A stretch of 36,063 bases of DNA from an uncultured Clostridia bacterium (GCA_944390955.1 CALXRY010000005.1:1-36063), one strand, 5' to 3'. Positions 1-9,153 are shown, counted from the first letter of the stretch. Translations and numbers: made by a program. Notes: generated by a model from the letters alone, not told the origin.

Positions 1-417
1 GACAAGATCCGTGAAGTTATCGGTCAGGGCGGAAAGGTCATACAGGGTATAGTTGCCGATACTGGAGCAAAGATCGACATTGAGGAAGACGGAACGGTTT
101 ATATCTTTGCCACAACACAAGCAAGCGGAGAAGCCGCAAGAAAGGCGATTGAAAAAATCGTTGAGGAGCCGGAGGTAGGACGTATCTATAAGGGTACAGT
201 CAAGACGATCAAGGATTTCGGAGCATTTGTCGAGATACTGCCCGGCAAGGATGGACTTTGCCATATTTCAAAGCTCGATAAAAAGAGAGTTGAAAGAGTT
301 GAGGACGTATGCCATGAGGGCGACCAGATGATCGTTATGGTCACCGACATTGATCCCAAAACAGGAAAAATATCATTATCAAGAAGAGACGCTATGGATA
401 TAATTGCCGAAGCATAG
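1..417 (+). CDS. pnp: Polyribonucleotide nucleotidyltransferase (PNPase), C-terminal part
   Basis: The gene enters from the left edge and is in frame from base 1 to the TAG at 415-417, giving 138 residues. The first ~55 residues are a KH RNA-binding domain with the GxxG loop visible as IGQGGK, followed from about residue 58 by an S1 domain (VGRIYKGTVKTIKDFGAFVE, then LCHISKL). This KH-S1 tail is diagnostic of PNPase, the phosphorolytic 3'-to-5' exoribonuclease. The two RNase PH-like catalytic domains lie outside the window. It ends in SLSRRDAMDIIAEA and lacks the long charged tail of some PNPases. It is followed at once by a terminator shared with the converging operon. Confidence 0.96.
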   Translation, partial: DKIREVIGQGGKVIQGIVADTGAKIDIEEDGTVYIFATTQASGEAARKAIEKIVEEPEVGRIYKGTVKTIKDFGAFVEILPGKDGLCHISKLDKKRVERVEDVCHEGDQMIVMVTDIDPKTGKISLSRRDAMDIIAEA

Positions 418-423
418 TATAAT

Positions 424-456
424 AAAACAGGCGGTTCATTTGTGAGCCGCCTGTTT
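424..456. terminator. Bidirectional intrinsic terminator between pnp and the MFS gene
   Basis: The 15-nt arms at 424-438 and 442-456 pair fully, with one G-T wobble and a 3-nt loop. The stem has a GC core (CAGGCGG/CCGCCTG) flanked by A-tract and T-tract on the two sides, so it works in both directions. It sits between the stop codons of convergent pnp and the MFS gene. Confidence 0.9.
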
Positions 457-466
457 TATTTTATAT

Positions 467-1645
467 TCATGCACGTTTTGATCTCTGCTTTAGTGCGGCT
501 ATGCCCAGCATAAGCACGAGCGGGAAAATGATCGCCGCAAGCAGCCCGAGCTTCAGATCATCACCGGCCGCACCGGAAATAAAGCCGACAAGCGTCGGTC
601 CCGCACTGCATCCTATATCACCGCCGAGGGCGAGCAGCGCAAACATTGCCGTACCGCCGGACGGTATTCGCTTCGCCGACAGGCTCAGCGTTCCCGGCCA
701 CATGATGCCCACCGAGAAGCCGCATAATCCGCAGCCAATAAGTGCCACTGCAGGATTTTGCACACCCCCTGCTATTATATAGCTCAATATACACAGTGCT
801 GAACTTATCAGCATCATATTCTTAAGGCTCGTCTTTTTGCTTATCACCGAATAAAGAAGTCTTGACGTTCCCATCAGCACCGCAAACATACATGTTCCCA
901 AAATATCTCCTGCTGATTTTGGTATATTCAATCCCTTTTCGGCAAATGCCGACACCCATTGAGACATTGCCTGCTCTGCAGCTCCGGCACACAGCATCAA
1001 TACGAATACAAGCCAAAAGAGCTTTCTTTTCAGAAGCTTCGCAATTCCCGCCTTATGACCTTCAGATATTATATCGGGGATCGGTGCGCCGGCAAAATAT
1101 ATCATATTAGTGATCGGTACAAGCGCCCACATAAATGCCGCAAACCGCCAGCTTTCCATTCCGAACACAGCAAAGAAGAGCGTAGACAGCAGTACGACCG
1201 CGACATGCCCCCAGCAGTAAAACGAATGGAGCAGGCTCATCACGCCTGACTTATGGTCCGACGGACAGGCCTCAACTATAGGACTTATAACGACCTCAAG
1301 CAATCCTCCGCCTATAGCATAGATCAATATAGATATGAGCATCCCGGCATACGGATCTATTATGTAAGGAAGTGTTCCGAGAGATATCATGCCCACTGCC
1401 GCCAAAACATCAGCAAGCAACACTGTCCGCTTATAGCCTATCTTATCGACAAAGCCCGCCGAAAGCAGGTCGACCAGCAGCTGAACGGCAAAATTCACCG
1501 TGACAAGCAGTGTTATCCTCGAGAGCGGTATACCGAATGATCCGTTAAAAAACACAAATAAAAGGGGTATGAAATTATTGACCGCAGCCTGCACCACATA
1601 CCCCATACAGCAGGCGCGTATAGTTTTTCCGTATTTATTTTTCAT
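467..1645 (-). CDS. MFS transporter
   Basis: A 392-residue, strongly hydrophobic protein with about 12 predicted membrane helices, the usual size for the major facilitator superfamily. The loop after helix 2 (VDKIGYKRTVLLADV) matches the MFS signature (GxLaDrxGrr type). A second short basic stretch (HKAGIAKLLKRKLF) lies near the centre between the two six-helix halves. The overall pattern resembles the FucP/sugar-H+ symporter or YfkF-like branch, but the substrate cannot be read from sequence. The ATG is preceded by AAGGAAGGA four bases upstream. The start overlaps the end of the upstream methyltransferase gene by 11 bp, so it is the last gene of the rnr operon. Its link to RNA metabolism is probably positional only. 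Confidence 0.85.
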   Translation of the reverse strand: MKNKYGKTIRACCMGYVVQAAVNNFIPLLFVFFNGSFGIPLSRITLLVTVNFAVQLLVDLLSAGFVDKIGYKRTVLLADVLAAVGMISLGTLPYIIDPYAGMLISILIYAIGGGLLEVVISPIVEACPSDHKSGVMSLLHSFYCWGHVAVVLLSTLFFAVFGMESWRFAAFMWALVPITNMIYFAGAPIPDIISEGHKAGIAKLLKRKLFWLVFVLMLCAGAAEQAMSQWVSAFAEKGLNIPKSAGDILGTCMFAVLMGTSRLLYSVISKKTSLKNMMLISSALCILSYIIAGGVQNPAVALIGCGLCGFSVGIMWPGTLSLSAKRIPSGGTAMFALLALGGDIGCSAGPTLVGFISGAAGDDLKLGLLAAIIFPLVLMLGIAALKQRSKRA

Positions 1646-2831
1646 GCTGTCCTTCCTTTATAATGTATTTTCCGGATGGCTTCGGGCCAAAATACTGATA
1701 TATATTACATTTGATCATACCGTTATATATCTTTCGCCTTTTATCGGCGCGTCTGCCGAACAGCCTCTCAAATTCTTCATTTGATGTGATTATATAATAA
1801 CTCCATTTATCGAGCTTGCTGAAGCTTTTGCCTATGCTTCTGTAAAGCGCCTCGCATTCGCGCTTTTCACCCATTCTTTCACCGTATGGCGGATTGCATA
1901 TAACTGTTCCGTATGGCTTATCGATAAACACATCCTCCGCTCTTTTGCATCCCATGATTATGAATTCACCGACTCCCGCCTTCTGCGCATTGCATTTTGT
2001 AAGCTCCGCGCAGGAAGGATCGATATCGGAGGCGTATATTTCGAGAGGCACGTCCTTTTCAAGGCTCTTTGCCTCTTCCCAAACGCTTTTTATCATCTCG
2101 GCGTCTGTCTGCTCAAAGCCGTCGGCGGCAAATTTTCTGCCGAGCCCCGGAGCGATATTCCTCTTGAACATCGCAGCCTCTATTGGTATCGTACCCGAGC
2201 CGCAGAACGGGTCAAGCAGCGGGCATTCAAATTTCCAGTAGCTCATCATGACCATAGCGGCGGCTATCGTTTCTCTCAGAGGCGCGGTATTTGAATACTG
2301 CCTATAACCGCGCTTATGAAGCGGTTCACCCGACGTATCTATCATAAGCGTTACCCTGTCCTTTAATATCGTGAACTGTATCCTGTATTCGGCGCCGTCC
2401 TCCGGCAGCCATTCTATACTGTATTTTTCGCCGAGCCTTGCGGCTACCGCCTTTTTTATTATAGCCTGACAGTCACGCATGCTGGCAAGCTGCGATTTTA
2501 CCGAATGCCCCTTTACCGGGAAAGCGCAGTTTTTTGGCAGGAACCGTTCCCATTCAACGGCTTTTGTCGCCTCAAAAAGCTCTTCAAAGGTAACGGCCTT
2601 AAATTCCGCCGCCTTTATCAAGACCCTCTCACCTGTCCTGATCCACATATTTGCCCTGTATACATCCCTGTATCCGCCCTCAAAGACTACGCGTCCATCC
2701 TCGACCGTCAGAGTTTCATAGCCGAGACGGCGTATTTCCCTTGCAGCGAAAGCCTCCAGGCCGAAAAGCACTGGCACCGCTATCTCGAATTTGTCGAATT
2801 TTTCATATTTATCCACGGTGACGTTTTCCAC
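1635..2831 (-). CDS. THUMP-domain class I RNA methyltransferase (RlmL/YpsC family)
   Basis: Likely N2-guanine methyltransferase acting on 23S rRNA, cytosolic. The N-terminal part (about residues 15-165) is a ferredoxin-like plus THUMP RNA-binding region. The C-terminal part is a Rossmann methyltransferase with the SAM-binding motif DPFCGSGTIPIEAA and the catalytic NPPYGER motif typical of N-methylation of a base. Length (398 aa) fits the Firmicutes YpsC-type proteins, which lack the second RlmK domain of E. coli RlmL. The coding region overlaps the end of rnr by 23 bp. The start is uncertain: the GTG at 2829-2831 has AAGGA directly abutting it, while a second GTG five codons later (2814-2816) has AAGGAG 14 nt upstream. 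Neither spacing is ideal. Confidence 0.92.
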   Translation of the reverse strand: MENVTVDKYEKFDKFEIAVPVLFGLEAFAAREIRRLGYETLTVEDGRVVFEGGYRDVYRANMWIRTGERVLIKAAEFKAVTFEELFEATKAVEWERFLPKNCAFPVKGHSVKSQLASMRDCQAIIKKAVAARLGEKYSIEWLPEDGAEYRIQFTILKDRVTLMIDTSGEPLHKRGYRQYSNTAPLRETIAAAMVMMSYWKFECPLLDPFCGSGTIPIEAAMFKRNIAPGLGRKFAADGFEQTDAEMIKSVWEEAKSLEKDVPLEIYASDIDPSCAELTKCNAQKAGVGEFIIMGCKRAEDVFIDKPYGTVICNPPYGERMGEKRECEALYRSIGKSFSKLDKWSYYIITSNEEFERLFGRRADKRRKIYNGMIKCNIYQYFGPKPSGKYIIKEGQHEK

Positions 2832-5037
2832 TCCTTATCGCATCCGAATTCGATCTGCTTCCGTTTATAAAAGTCGATCCCGCCATGCGGCGGAATTTTC
2901 TGATAACGCTCGCCGAGGCATCATGGCTCAGGACAAAATCAACCTGCCTGAGCATTACGTCGGCTCTCATGAGCATAACATCGACCTCATCGCCTATACG
3001 GTAGGTCACGCCGGTTTTTTCTCCTATAAGCGTCGACGACGCTTCATCATACGTAAAATAATCCTCATGCATATTTTCCAGCTTTATAAGACCCTCTACC
3101 GTATTTTCAAGTTCCACAAATATCCCGAAGCTCGTAACGTTCGATATTACGGCGGTAAATTCGCTGCCGACAAACGGTTTCATATATGCAGTCTTTAGAA
3201 GATCGTCCACATCTCGCTCGGCATACTCGGCGTTTACCTCCGTCTCACTCGAACGCTTTGCCGCTCTGGCAGTAACGCCCTCGTAGTAGCTGCGCCTTGC
3301 GCCGCTTATGCCGTTATCCGTAAATTCCTTTAATATCCTGTGTATTATAAGGTCGGGATACCTTCTTATCGGCGACGTGAAATGACAGTAATACTTTGCG
3401 CTCAGTCCGAAATGTCCGAGATTTTCCGGCTTGTACTCTGCCTTCATAAGCGAATGCAGCATCGTAGACGCGACCATCCGTTCCTCCGGCGTGCCCTTTA
3501 CCGACTCAAGTATCCTTTGGAGCTCCTTTGGATGAACGGGATTATCCTTGCCTATTTTCCCCTTTATCAGCAATCCGAAATGCGAGATAAACCGATTGAA
3601 CGCATTTATCTTATCCTCCGAGGGAGGCTCGTGTGTCCTGTATACAAACGGCAGCTCCGACCAGTACGCATACTCCGCGACCGTTTCGTTGGCGGTCAGC
3701 ATGAACTGCTCTATTATTTTGTTTGATATACCGCGCTCCTCGCGCACTATTTCGAGAGGCTCGCTGTTTTCATCTACTATAACAGAGGTCTCCGGAAAAT
3801 CAAAGTCCATCGCACCCCTTGCGCTTCGCATACGCTCAAGTGTTTCGGCAAGCTCCTTCATATTCCTAAGCACCGGCAGCATATATCCGTAACGCTCCTC
3901 AAGCTCCACATCTCCCTCAAGAAGCTTCGTAACATTATTATATGTCATGCGCTCCTTTGAGTTTATAACCGATTTTTCTATGCTGTGCGATACGACCCTG
4001 CCATTTTTGTCTATCTCCATAATAACCGACAGAGTAAGCCTGTCCTCATTCGGTCTCAGCGAGCATATGCCGTTTGACAGCCTCTCCGGCAGCATAGGTA
4101 TTACCCTATCGGCCAGATAAACGCTTGTGCCTCGGAAAAACGCCTCATTGTCAAGGGCACTCCCCTCCTTTACATAATGTGTAACATCAGCTATGTGGAC
4201 TCCAAGGCTGTAATTTCCGTTATCAAGCATATCGAGCGACACTGCGTCGTCAAAATCCCTTGCGTTATCGCCGTCTATCGTAAATATAAACTTATCGCGC
4301 AGATCAAGTCTCCCCGCCGTTTCGTCCTCGGTTACTGTCTCCTTTGTGCTTTGCGCTTCCTCAAGCGTCTCCGGGTCAAATTCCTGTTTTATGTCATGGT
4401 CTATTATAATTCCCTCGATATAGCTCTTTAACGATTCCGCAGGTCCAAGCACCGCAAGCACGCGCCCGAAAACATGACTATCCCTGTAGCCGGTGATCTG
4501 GACTGCCGCTCTGTCTCCTATTTCCGCATCCATCATTTCATACGGATTGACCCTTATTTTTGCATACAGTCTTTTGTTATCCGGTCTTAAATGGTAATAT
4601 TTCGCGTCGTCACCCGTAAAAACTCCGACTACTATCGAATTTGCACGCTCAACAATCCTTATAACATGTCCCTCACGCCTGCCGCTTTTAGGCTGGAGAT
4701 GTATTTTTACGATCACTGTATCGCCGTTAAGGGCTCCGTTCATATCATCGCCCTTGACAAAAACATCCTCGTCGTCATCTATAACAACAAACCCAAAATA
4801 CCCTCTCGCATTGCACGAAAGTCTTCCCTTCACCGTATTCCTTTCCGATTCGCATGGCATATAGCGCTGCTTCTTTGTAAGATATATCCGCCCTTCCTTT
4901 AGGAGCTCATCCAGTATTGACCGAAGCTCCCCCACGTCCTCAGCCGGCACATCAAGTACAATCATCAGCTCGTCTGCTTTGAGCGGTATATATTCTTTTG
5001 AAGCAATATACGCGCACACTCGCTCTTTTCTGTCCAT
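2809..5037 (-). CDS. rnr: Ribonuclease R (3'-5' exoribonuclease)
   Basis: Hydrolytic, processive 3'-5' exoribonuclease that degrades structured RNA. Order: N-terminal winged-helix segment; two cold-shock domains (VKGRLSCNARGYFGFV; GHVIRIVERANSIVVGVF); RNB catalytic domain with the metal-binding aspartates in DGDNARDFDDAVSL and the FTSPIRRYPDLIIHR motif; C-terminal S1 domain (FTAVISNVTSFGIFVELENTVEGL). It ends in a basic tail. An in-frame ATG also exists at 5074-5076. I prefer the ATG at 5035-5037: the predicted promoter places the transcript start only about 10 nt before the upstream ATG, that ATG has no Shine-Dalgarno, and the inner one is preceded by GGGAAGGA. The protein is then 742 aa and its N-terminus lines up with typical RNase R. 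First gene of the operon with the methyltransferase and MFS genes. The usual neighbour smpB is not present. Confidence 0.96.
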   Translation of the reverse strand: MDRKERVCAYIASKEYIPLKADELMIVLDVPAEDVGELRSILDELLKEGRIYLTKKQRYMPCESERNTVKGRLSCNARGYFGFVVIDDDEDVFVKGDDMNGALNGDTVIVKIHLQPKSGRREGHVIRIVERANSIVVGVFTGDDAKYYHLRPDNKRLYAKIRVNPYEMMDAEIGDRAAVQITGYRDSHVFGRVLAVLGPAESLKSYIEGIIIDHDIKQEFDPETLEEAQSTKETVTEDETAGRLDLRDKFIFTIDGDNARDFDDAVSLDMLDNGNYSLGVHIADVTHYVKEGSALDNEAFFRGTSVYLADRVIPMLPERLSNGICSLRPNEDRLTLSVIMEIDKNGRVVSHSIEKSVINSKERMTYNNVTKLLEGDVELEERYGYMLPVLRNMKELAETLERMRSARGAMDFDFPETSVIVDENSEPLEIVREERGISNKIIEQFMLTANETVAEYAYWSELPFVYRTHEPPSEDKINAFNRFISHFGLLIKGKIGKDNPVHPKELQRILESVKGTPEERMVASTMLHSLMKAEYKPENLGHFGLSAKYYCHFTSPIRRYPDLIIHRILKEFTDNGISGARRSYYEGVTARAAKRSSETEVNAEYAERDVDDLLKTAYMKPFVGSEFTAVISNVTSFGIFVELENTVEGLIKLENMHEDYFTYDEASSTLIGEKTGVTYRIGDEVDVMLMRADVMLRQVDFVLSHDASASVIRKFRRMAGSTFINGSRSNSDAIRSGKRHRG

Positions 5038-5092
5038 GTATCTTCTATATTCCTTCCCATTTAAATTAAAATCCATTATCGCTTATTATATC

Positions 5093-5121
5093 ATTATATC
5101 ACAAAAATACTGCATGTACAA
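5093..5121 (-). promoter_or_regulatory. Sigma-A promoter of the rnr operon
   Basis: On the minus strand, -35 TTGTAC (5116-5121) and -10 TATAAT (5093-5098) are separated by 17 bp, with an extended -10 TGA just upstream. The start point would be near 5086, which makes the ATG at 5076 nearly leaderless and supports the internal start at 5037. Confidence 0.75.
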
Positions 5122-5187
5122 TATTTTTTTAATATTTATTACTCAGTTTTGTAAAGCTATTGTTAAATTATAATAGGTAAAAAGGTA

Positions 5188-5216
5188 TTGACTTAATTAA
5201 TTTAAAGTTGTATAAT
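5188..5216 (+). promoter_or_regulatory. Sigma-A promoter of secDF
   Basis: -35 TTGACT (5188-5193), a 17-bp spacer and a perfect -10 TATAAT (5211-5216). The leader is about 60 nt, and AGAAAGGA precedes the secD ATG at 5282. It is divergent from the rnr promoter, with about 65 bp of AT-rich sequence between the two -35 boxes. Confidence 0.8.
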
Positions 5217-5281
5217 AGCTATTGTATGATTAAAATGGGCTGTTTATGTGGCTCAAAAACAGAAAGGAATGATTTACTAAC

Positions 5282-6574
5282 ATGAAGAAAAAGAGTATTA
5301 TTACTCTTTGCGTCGTTGTTATCGTCGCCGTGCTGCTCAATGTTGTGGCCTTCTACGGCTTTAACATTGCTGGCTTTTCATATGGCGGCGTATTTGACGA
5401 GGAAAAGGGTATAAGAAAAGGCATTGACCTTGCCGGAGGTTCGGTTATAACCTTCCAGGCCGATGCGGAGAACCCCACAGAAGACGAGATGAACGTAGTT
5501 GAATCAATATTCCAGGCACGTCTTACAAACGCCGGATACACGGAAGCACGTATCTCAAAGAGCGAGGGCGGAAAAATTACTGTTGAGATACCCTCGGTAA
5601 CAGATACTGACGAGGCTGCGGCACTCCTCGGTGAGGTGGCCAAGCTTACTTTCAGAGACGCTGACGGCAACGTCATCCTTGACGGTGCAACTGATATTGT
5701 AGACGCAACTTACCAGTACGGAAGAACCTCTGAAGCGTCAGCTTCACAGTCGTACGTTCAGGTTCAGTTTACATCGGAAGCGCGCTCTAAATTCGCAGAA
5801 GCGACAAGAAATGCAGCCGCTGCCACAGACGGAACGAACTACATATCGATATATATGGATGAGAATATGATCTCAAGCCCTATGGTAAGCGAGGAAATCA
5901 ATTCAGAAACATGTATTATTACCGGCGATTTTACTCCGGAAGAGGCACAGGAGCTTGCAAATCAGATAAAATCGGGTGCTCTTCCATTTGGTCTGAGCGT
6001 TATATCGCAGGAAACAGTCGGAGCTGAGCTCGGTACGAACGCTCTCCCAACAAGCCTTCTTGCGGCAGGCATAGGCGTTATCCTTGTTATGGTATTCATG
6101 ATAATCATGTACAGAATACCCGGCGTTATGGCAAGCCTCTCGCTTCTTATATATGTAGGTCTTATTGCTCTTGCAATGGGTATATTCAGAGTAAACCTTT
6201 CGCTTTCGGGTATAGCAGGTATCGTACTTTCGATCGGTATGGCGGTCGATGCAGACTGTATTATATTTGAAAGAATGAAGGAAGAAATGCGGCTCGGAAA
6301 GACAATAAAGGCATCTGTCGAGGCCGGCTTTACAAAGGCCTTCTCGGCTATTCTCGACTCAAACGTTACAACAATCATATCGTGCGTTGTTCTTTATATA
6401 TCGGGAATAGGTGCTGTTACGGGCTTTGCAACAACACTCGGAATAGGTGTTATCCTGAGTATGTTTACAGCTATTGTAATCACAAAGTTCCTTATGAGAC
6501 AGCTTGTTAACATCGGAATAAGAAACAGAAACTTATTCTGCAGCGAGAAAAAAGGAGGTGCGGCAAACATATGA
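5282..6574 (+). CDS. secD: Protein translocase subunit SecD
   Basis: Membrane subunit that, with SecF, uses the proton gradient to pull secreted proteins out of the SecYEG channel. An N-terminal membrane helix (residues ~5-27) is followed by a large extracytoplasmic P1 region, with the SecD motif GIDLAGGSVITFQ near residue 47. Five membrane helices follow in the C-terminal third, with SGALPFGLSVISQETVGAELG entering helix 2 and the conserved GMAVDADCIIFERMKEE. At 430 aa it is the compact Firmicutes form, shorter than E. coli SecD (615 aa). The start has AGAAAGGA 13 nt upstream. The stop overlaps the secF start by 4 bp (ATGA), indicating translational coupling. Confidence 0.97.
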   Translation: MKKKSIITLCVVVIVAVLLNVVAFYGFNIAGFSYGGVFDEEKGIRKGIDLAGGSVITFQADAENPTEDEMNVVESIFQARLTNAGYTEARISKSEGGKITVEIPSVTDTDEAAALLGEVAKLTFRDADGNVILDGATDIVDATYQYGRTSEASASQSYVQVQFTSEARSKFAEATRNAAAATDGTNYISIYMDENMISSPMVSEEINSETCIITGDFTPEEAQELANQIKSGALPFGLSVISQETVGAELGTNALPTSLLAAGIGVILVMVFMIIMYRIPGVMASLSLLIYVGLIALAMGIFRVNLSLSGIAGIVLSIGMAVDADCIIFERMKEEMRLGKTIKASVEAGFTKAFSAILDSNVTTIISCVVLYISGIGAVTGFATTLGIGVILSMFTAIVITKFLMRQLVNIGIRNRNLFCSEKKGGAANI

Positions 6575-7497
6575 AACAGTTTGTTGAAAACAGGATAAAA
6601 TTTCTTGCGCTTCCGCTTATCATAATCGTTGCCGGTATAGTTATGTACTTTGTACATGGCGGCTTCAATTTTGATATTGAGTTCATGGGCGGTATAAGAA
6701 TGCAGGTCGATATGGGACAGGATGTTCCCAACGACGATATATCAGAGCTTGTGAGCAATGTTCTTTCGGAGAACGGTATCGATGGTAAGGTAACCGTTCA
6801 GAAATCAGGCGAAAGCGGCAACCATGTAGTCATTAAAACTCCTCCCGTTGAGGAATCAATGAAAGATACTATATTCAATGAGCTTAAGACACAGTACAGC
6901 CTCGGTGACGAAGCGCTGATGTCCGTTTCATCAGCTTCGGCTTCATTCGGCATAGAGGTTCAGCAGAAGGCTCTGCTCTACACACTGCTTGCTATAATAT
7001 GTATACTTATATACATAGCAATAAGGTTTGAATGGCGCAGTGCTGTCATGGCTGTAATCGCACTTGCCATCAACGTACTTGTTATGGCGGCTGTTTATAC
7101 TATTACAAATATACCGCTTAACACCACGTTTATTGCTGCGATGCTTACGGTTGTCGGATATTCTATCAATAATACTATCGTTATATTTGACAGAATACGC
7201 GAAAACATGAAATCGCGTAAAAAGAACATTACAATATCCGAGCTTGTTAACAAAAGTATTATTGAAACGCTCGGCAGAACGATAAATTCCACTATAACTA
7301 CGCTTATAACTATAGTTGCTATCTATATACTCGGTGTAAGCTCTATAAAGGAATTTGCGCTTCCGCTTATCATCGGTATAGCTATAGGTGCATATACGTC
7401 AATATTTATCGCTTCGACATTCTGGGCAACCTGGAAGGAAGCTGATATGAAGGCCAAGGCTCAGGCTGCGGCAGAGAGACGCAAATCAAAGAAATAA
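6571..7497 (+). CDS. secF: Protein translocase subunit SecF
   Basis: Partner of SecD in the SecDF export motor. The 308-residue protein has an N-terminal membrane helix, the conserved FDIEFMGGIRMQVDM motif, a small extracytoplasmic domain, then helices 2-6 with TVVGYSINNTIVIFDRIRENM and the ETLGRTINSTITTLIT motif. It ends in a basic cytoplasmic tail. AAAGGAGG lies 12 nt upstream of the ATG, inside the end of secD. Separate secD and secF genes, rather than the Bacillus fusion, are normal in Clostridia. Confidence 0.97.
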   Translation: MKQFVENRIKFLALPLIIIVAGIVMYFVHGGFNFDIEFMGGIRMQVDMGQDVPNDDISELVSNVLSENGIDGKVTVQKSGESGNHVVIKTPPVEESMKDTIFNELKTQYSLGDEALMSVSSASASFGIEVQQKALLYTLLAIICILIYIAIRFEWRSAVMAVIALAINVLVMAAVYTITNIPLNTTFIAAMLTVVGYSINNTIVIFDRIRENMKSRKKNITISELVNKSIIETLGRTINSTITTLITIVAIYILGVSSIKEFALPLIIGIAIGAYTSIFIASTFWATWKEADMKAKAQAAAERRKSKK

Positions 7498-7503
7498 AGG
7501 TAT

Positions 7504-7535
7504 AAAGGCTGCCGCGGCACTGCGGCGGCCTTTTT
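7504..7535 (+). terminator. Intrinsic terminator after secF
   Basis: AAAGGCTGCCGC pairs with GCGGCGGCCTTT (one G-T wobble, 6-nt loop) and is followed by a T-run. Only 14 bp separate it from the next ATG and no promoter lies between, so the downstream gene is either read through from secDF or served by an unrecognised promoter. Confidence 0.75.
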
Positions 7536-7549
7536 AACAAAATAACATC

Positions 7550-8047
7550 ATGAAAACAAAGACACTTACGCGCTGTGCTATGCTTTCGGCCTGCGCTCTT
7601 ATCATATTCATACTTGAGGCGCAGCTCCCGCCGCTGCTGCCGATACCAGGAGTAAAGCCAGGGCTTGCCAATATCATGACGCTGCTGGCATTTTTCGTTG
7701 TGGGACGGCGCGGAGCATTTGCCGGTCTTTTCGTGCGCATAATCCTCGGCAGTATTTTTACCGGCAATATGATGAGCATGACCTTCAGCCTTTTCGGAGG
7801 GCTTGCGGCGTACGGAGCGATGTTGCTTGCACTGAAGCTTATTGGGAACACCATAGCCGCGAGCATATCGGGAGCGATAGCACATAATGCCGGACAGATT
7901 CTTGCGGCTGTGCTGTTTACAAAAACACTGCAAATCGTATATTATCTCCCTATCCTTATTATTTCCGCCGTTGCCACAGGGCTGTTCACGGGAGTGATAT
8001 GCGCGGCCGTTATAAAAATAATAAAGAAACGCAGCGAAGGGAGCTGA
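7550..8047 (+). CDS. Gx transporter family membrane protein (HepI-like, COG4769)
   Basis: A 165-residue protein with about five membrane helices. The sequence around GVKPGLANIMTLLAFFVVG, then RIILGSIF and SLFGGLAAYGAMLL, is characteristic of the Gx transporter family (often labelled 'heptaprenyl diphosphate synthase component I'). Its architecture resembles ECF-type S components. In Firmicutes and other anaerobes these genes often sit beside ApbE and FMN-binding proteins of extracytoplasmic flavin or Rnf-like electron-transfer systems. Here apbE follows after 7 bp, but the FMN-binding partner is absent. No good Shine-Dalgarno precedes the ATG. The substrate is unknown and an isoprenoid role is unsupported. 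Confidence 0.82.
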   Translation: MKTKTLTRCAMLSACALIIFILEAQLPPLLPIPGVKPGLANIMTLLAFFVVGRRGAFAGLFVRIILGSIFTGNMMSMTFSLFGGLAAYGAMLLALKLIGNTIAASISGAIAHNAGQILAAVLFTKTLQIVYYLPILIISAVATGLFTGVICAAVIKIIKKRSEGS

Positions 8048-8054
8048 CAAGAAA

Positions 8055-9041
8055 TTGAGATATGTGAAACTCATCACGCCGCTGATACTTTGTTTTCTGC
8101 TTTGCTCATGCAGTGAGGAGGCTCACTATAAGCAGATATTCGCAATGGATACAGTGATGGACCTTGCGGTATATTCGGACGTCGGCGAGGAGCTTTTAAA
8201 CGAAGCGTCGGATATAATATTTTCGCTCGACTCCATGCTTGACCGCAGCGACCCGAACAGCGAGGTATCAAAGCTCAACGCCTCCGGCAGCGGCACGGTT
8301 TCCGAGGATATAAGAGCGCTCATAGATTATTCGGCTGAAGTCTATTATCAGACAGACGGCAGCTTTGATATAACTGTCGCCCCGCTCATGGAGCTGTGGG
8401 GCTTTTATACGAAAGAATACCGCGTTCCGTCGGACAGTGAGATACAGAGCGTTCTTGAAAAAACGGGCTTTGAAAAGATTTCGGCCGATGGCAGCGAAGT
8501 CAACTTAAACGGCACGGAGCTTGATTTTGGCGGCATCGCAAAAGGCTATGCAGCAGATCAGGTAGCATCATTCCTGAGAGGAAGCAGTGTGGAGTCAGCA
8601 ATGCTGTCATTGGGCGGCAATGTCTATGCTCTCGGCACAAAACATGGCGGTGATCCGTGGCGCGTAGCTATAGCGGACCCTTCTGATCCGTCAGGCACTG
8701 CCGGAACAGTCGAGGTCTCCGATAAGGCGGTCATAACCTCCGGGACATACCAGCGCAATTTTACGAGCGGCAGCAGCTTTTATCATCATATAATCGATCC
8801 GAAAACAGGCAAAAACCCTGAGAACGAGCTTTCCTCTGTCACAGTGATCGGCGATAATTCCGCAGTATGCGATGCGCTTTCAACAGCGTTTTTCGTCATG
8901 GGGATCGACAGGGCCGCTGAATATCTGCGTGAGCATACAGAGATAAATGCGATATTCATAGACAAAAACGGCAATATCACAATAACTGCCGGACTTGAGG
9001 ATATATTCGAATCGGAAAACAGCTTAGATATTATTGCCTAA
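8055..9041 (+). CDS. apbE: FAD:protein FMN transferase (ApbE), lipoprotein
   Basis: Transfers FMN from FAD to a Ser/Thr of extracytoplasmic flavoproteins. TTG start with GGGAG 10 nt upstream. The lipoprotein signal peptide ends in LLCSC, with Cys19 the probable lipidated residue, so the enzyme is anchored outside the membrane. ApbE hallmarks follow in order: MDTVMDLAVY, then LDSMLDR, the FDITVAPLMELWGF block, the DFGGIAKGYAADQ FAD-binding motif, LSLGGNVYALG, and ITSGTYQRNF before HHIIDPKTG. At 328 aa it is full length. It is probably cotranscribed with the Gx transporter. No target protein bearing a flavinylation motif (DgxSgAT-like) is encoded in the window. Confidence 0.95.
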   Translation: MRYVKLITPLILCFLLCSCSEEAHYKQIFAMDTVMDLAVYSDVGEELLNEASDIIFSLDSMLDRSDPNSEVSKLNASGSGTVSEDIRALIDYSAEVYYQTDGSFDITVAPLMELWGFYTKEYRVPSDSEIQSVLEKTGFEKISADGSEVNLNGTELDFGGIAKGYAADQVASFLRGSSVESAMLSLGGNVYALGTKHGGDPWRVAIADPSDPSGTAGTVEVSDKAVITSGTYQRNFTSGSSFYHHIIDPKTGKNPENELSSVTVIGDNSAVCDALSTAFFVMGIDRAAEYLREHTEINAIFIDKNGNITITAGLEDIFESENSLDIIA

Positions 9042-9083
9042 TGAGCGGCTGTTCGTGCTTTTTGCCGAATTTTGAAATTGCTC

Positions 9084-9112
9084 TTGTGTTTTTCGGAGTT
9101 TTCTGGTAAAAT
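9084..9112 (+). promoter_or_regulatory. Promoter of ddh
   Basis: -35 TTGTGT (9084-9089), a 17-bp spacer and an extended -10 (TGG then TAAAAT at 9107-9112). AAAGGA lies 10 nt before the ATG at 9154. Confidence 0.6.
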
Positions 9113-9153
9113 ATTATACGAAATTCGAATTACAGCGAAAGGAATGATAAATA

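Noticed and set aside
7406-8077. 223-codon frame antisense to the Gx transporter gene
   Set aside because: Low-complexity His/Arg/Tyr-rich shadow translation.
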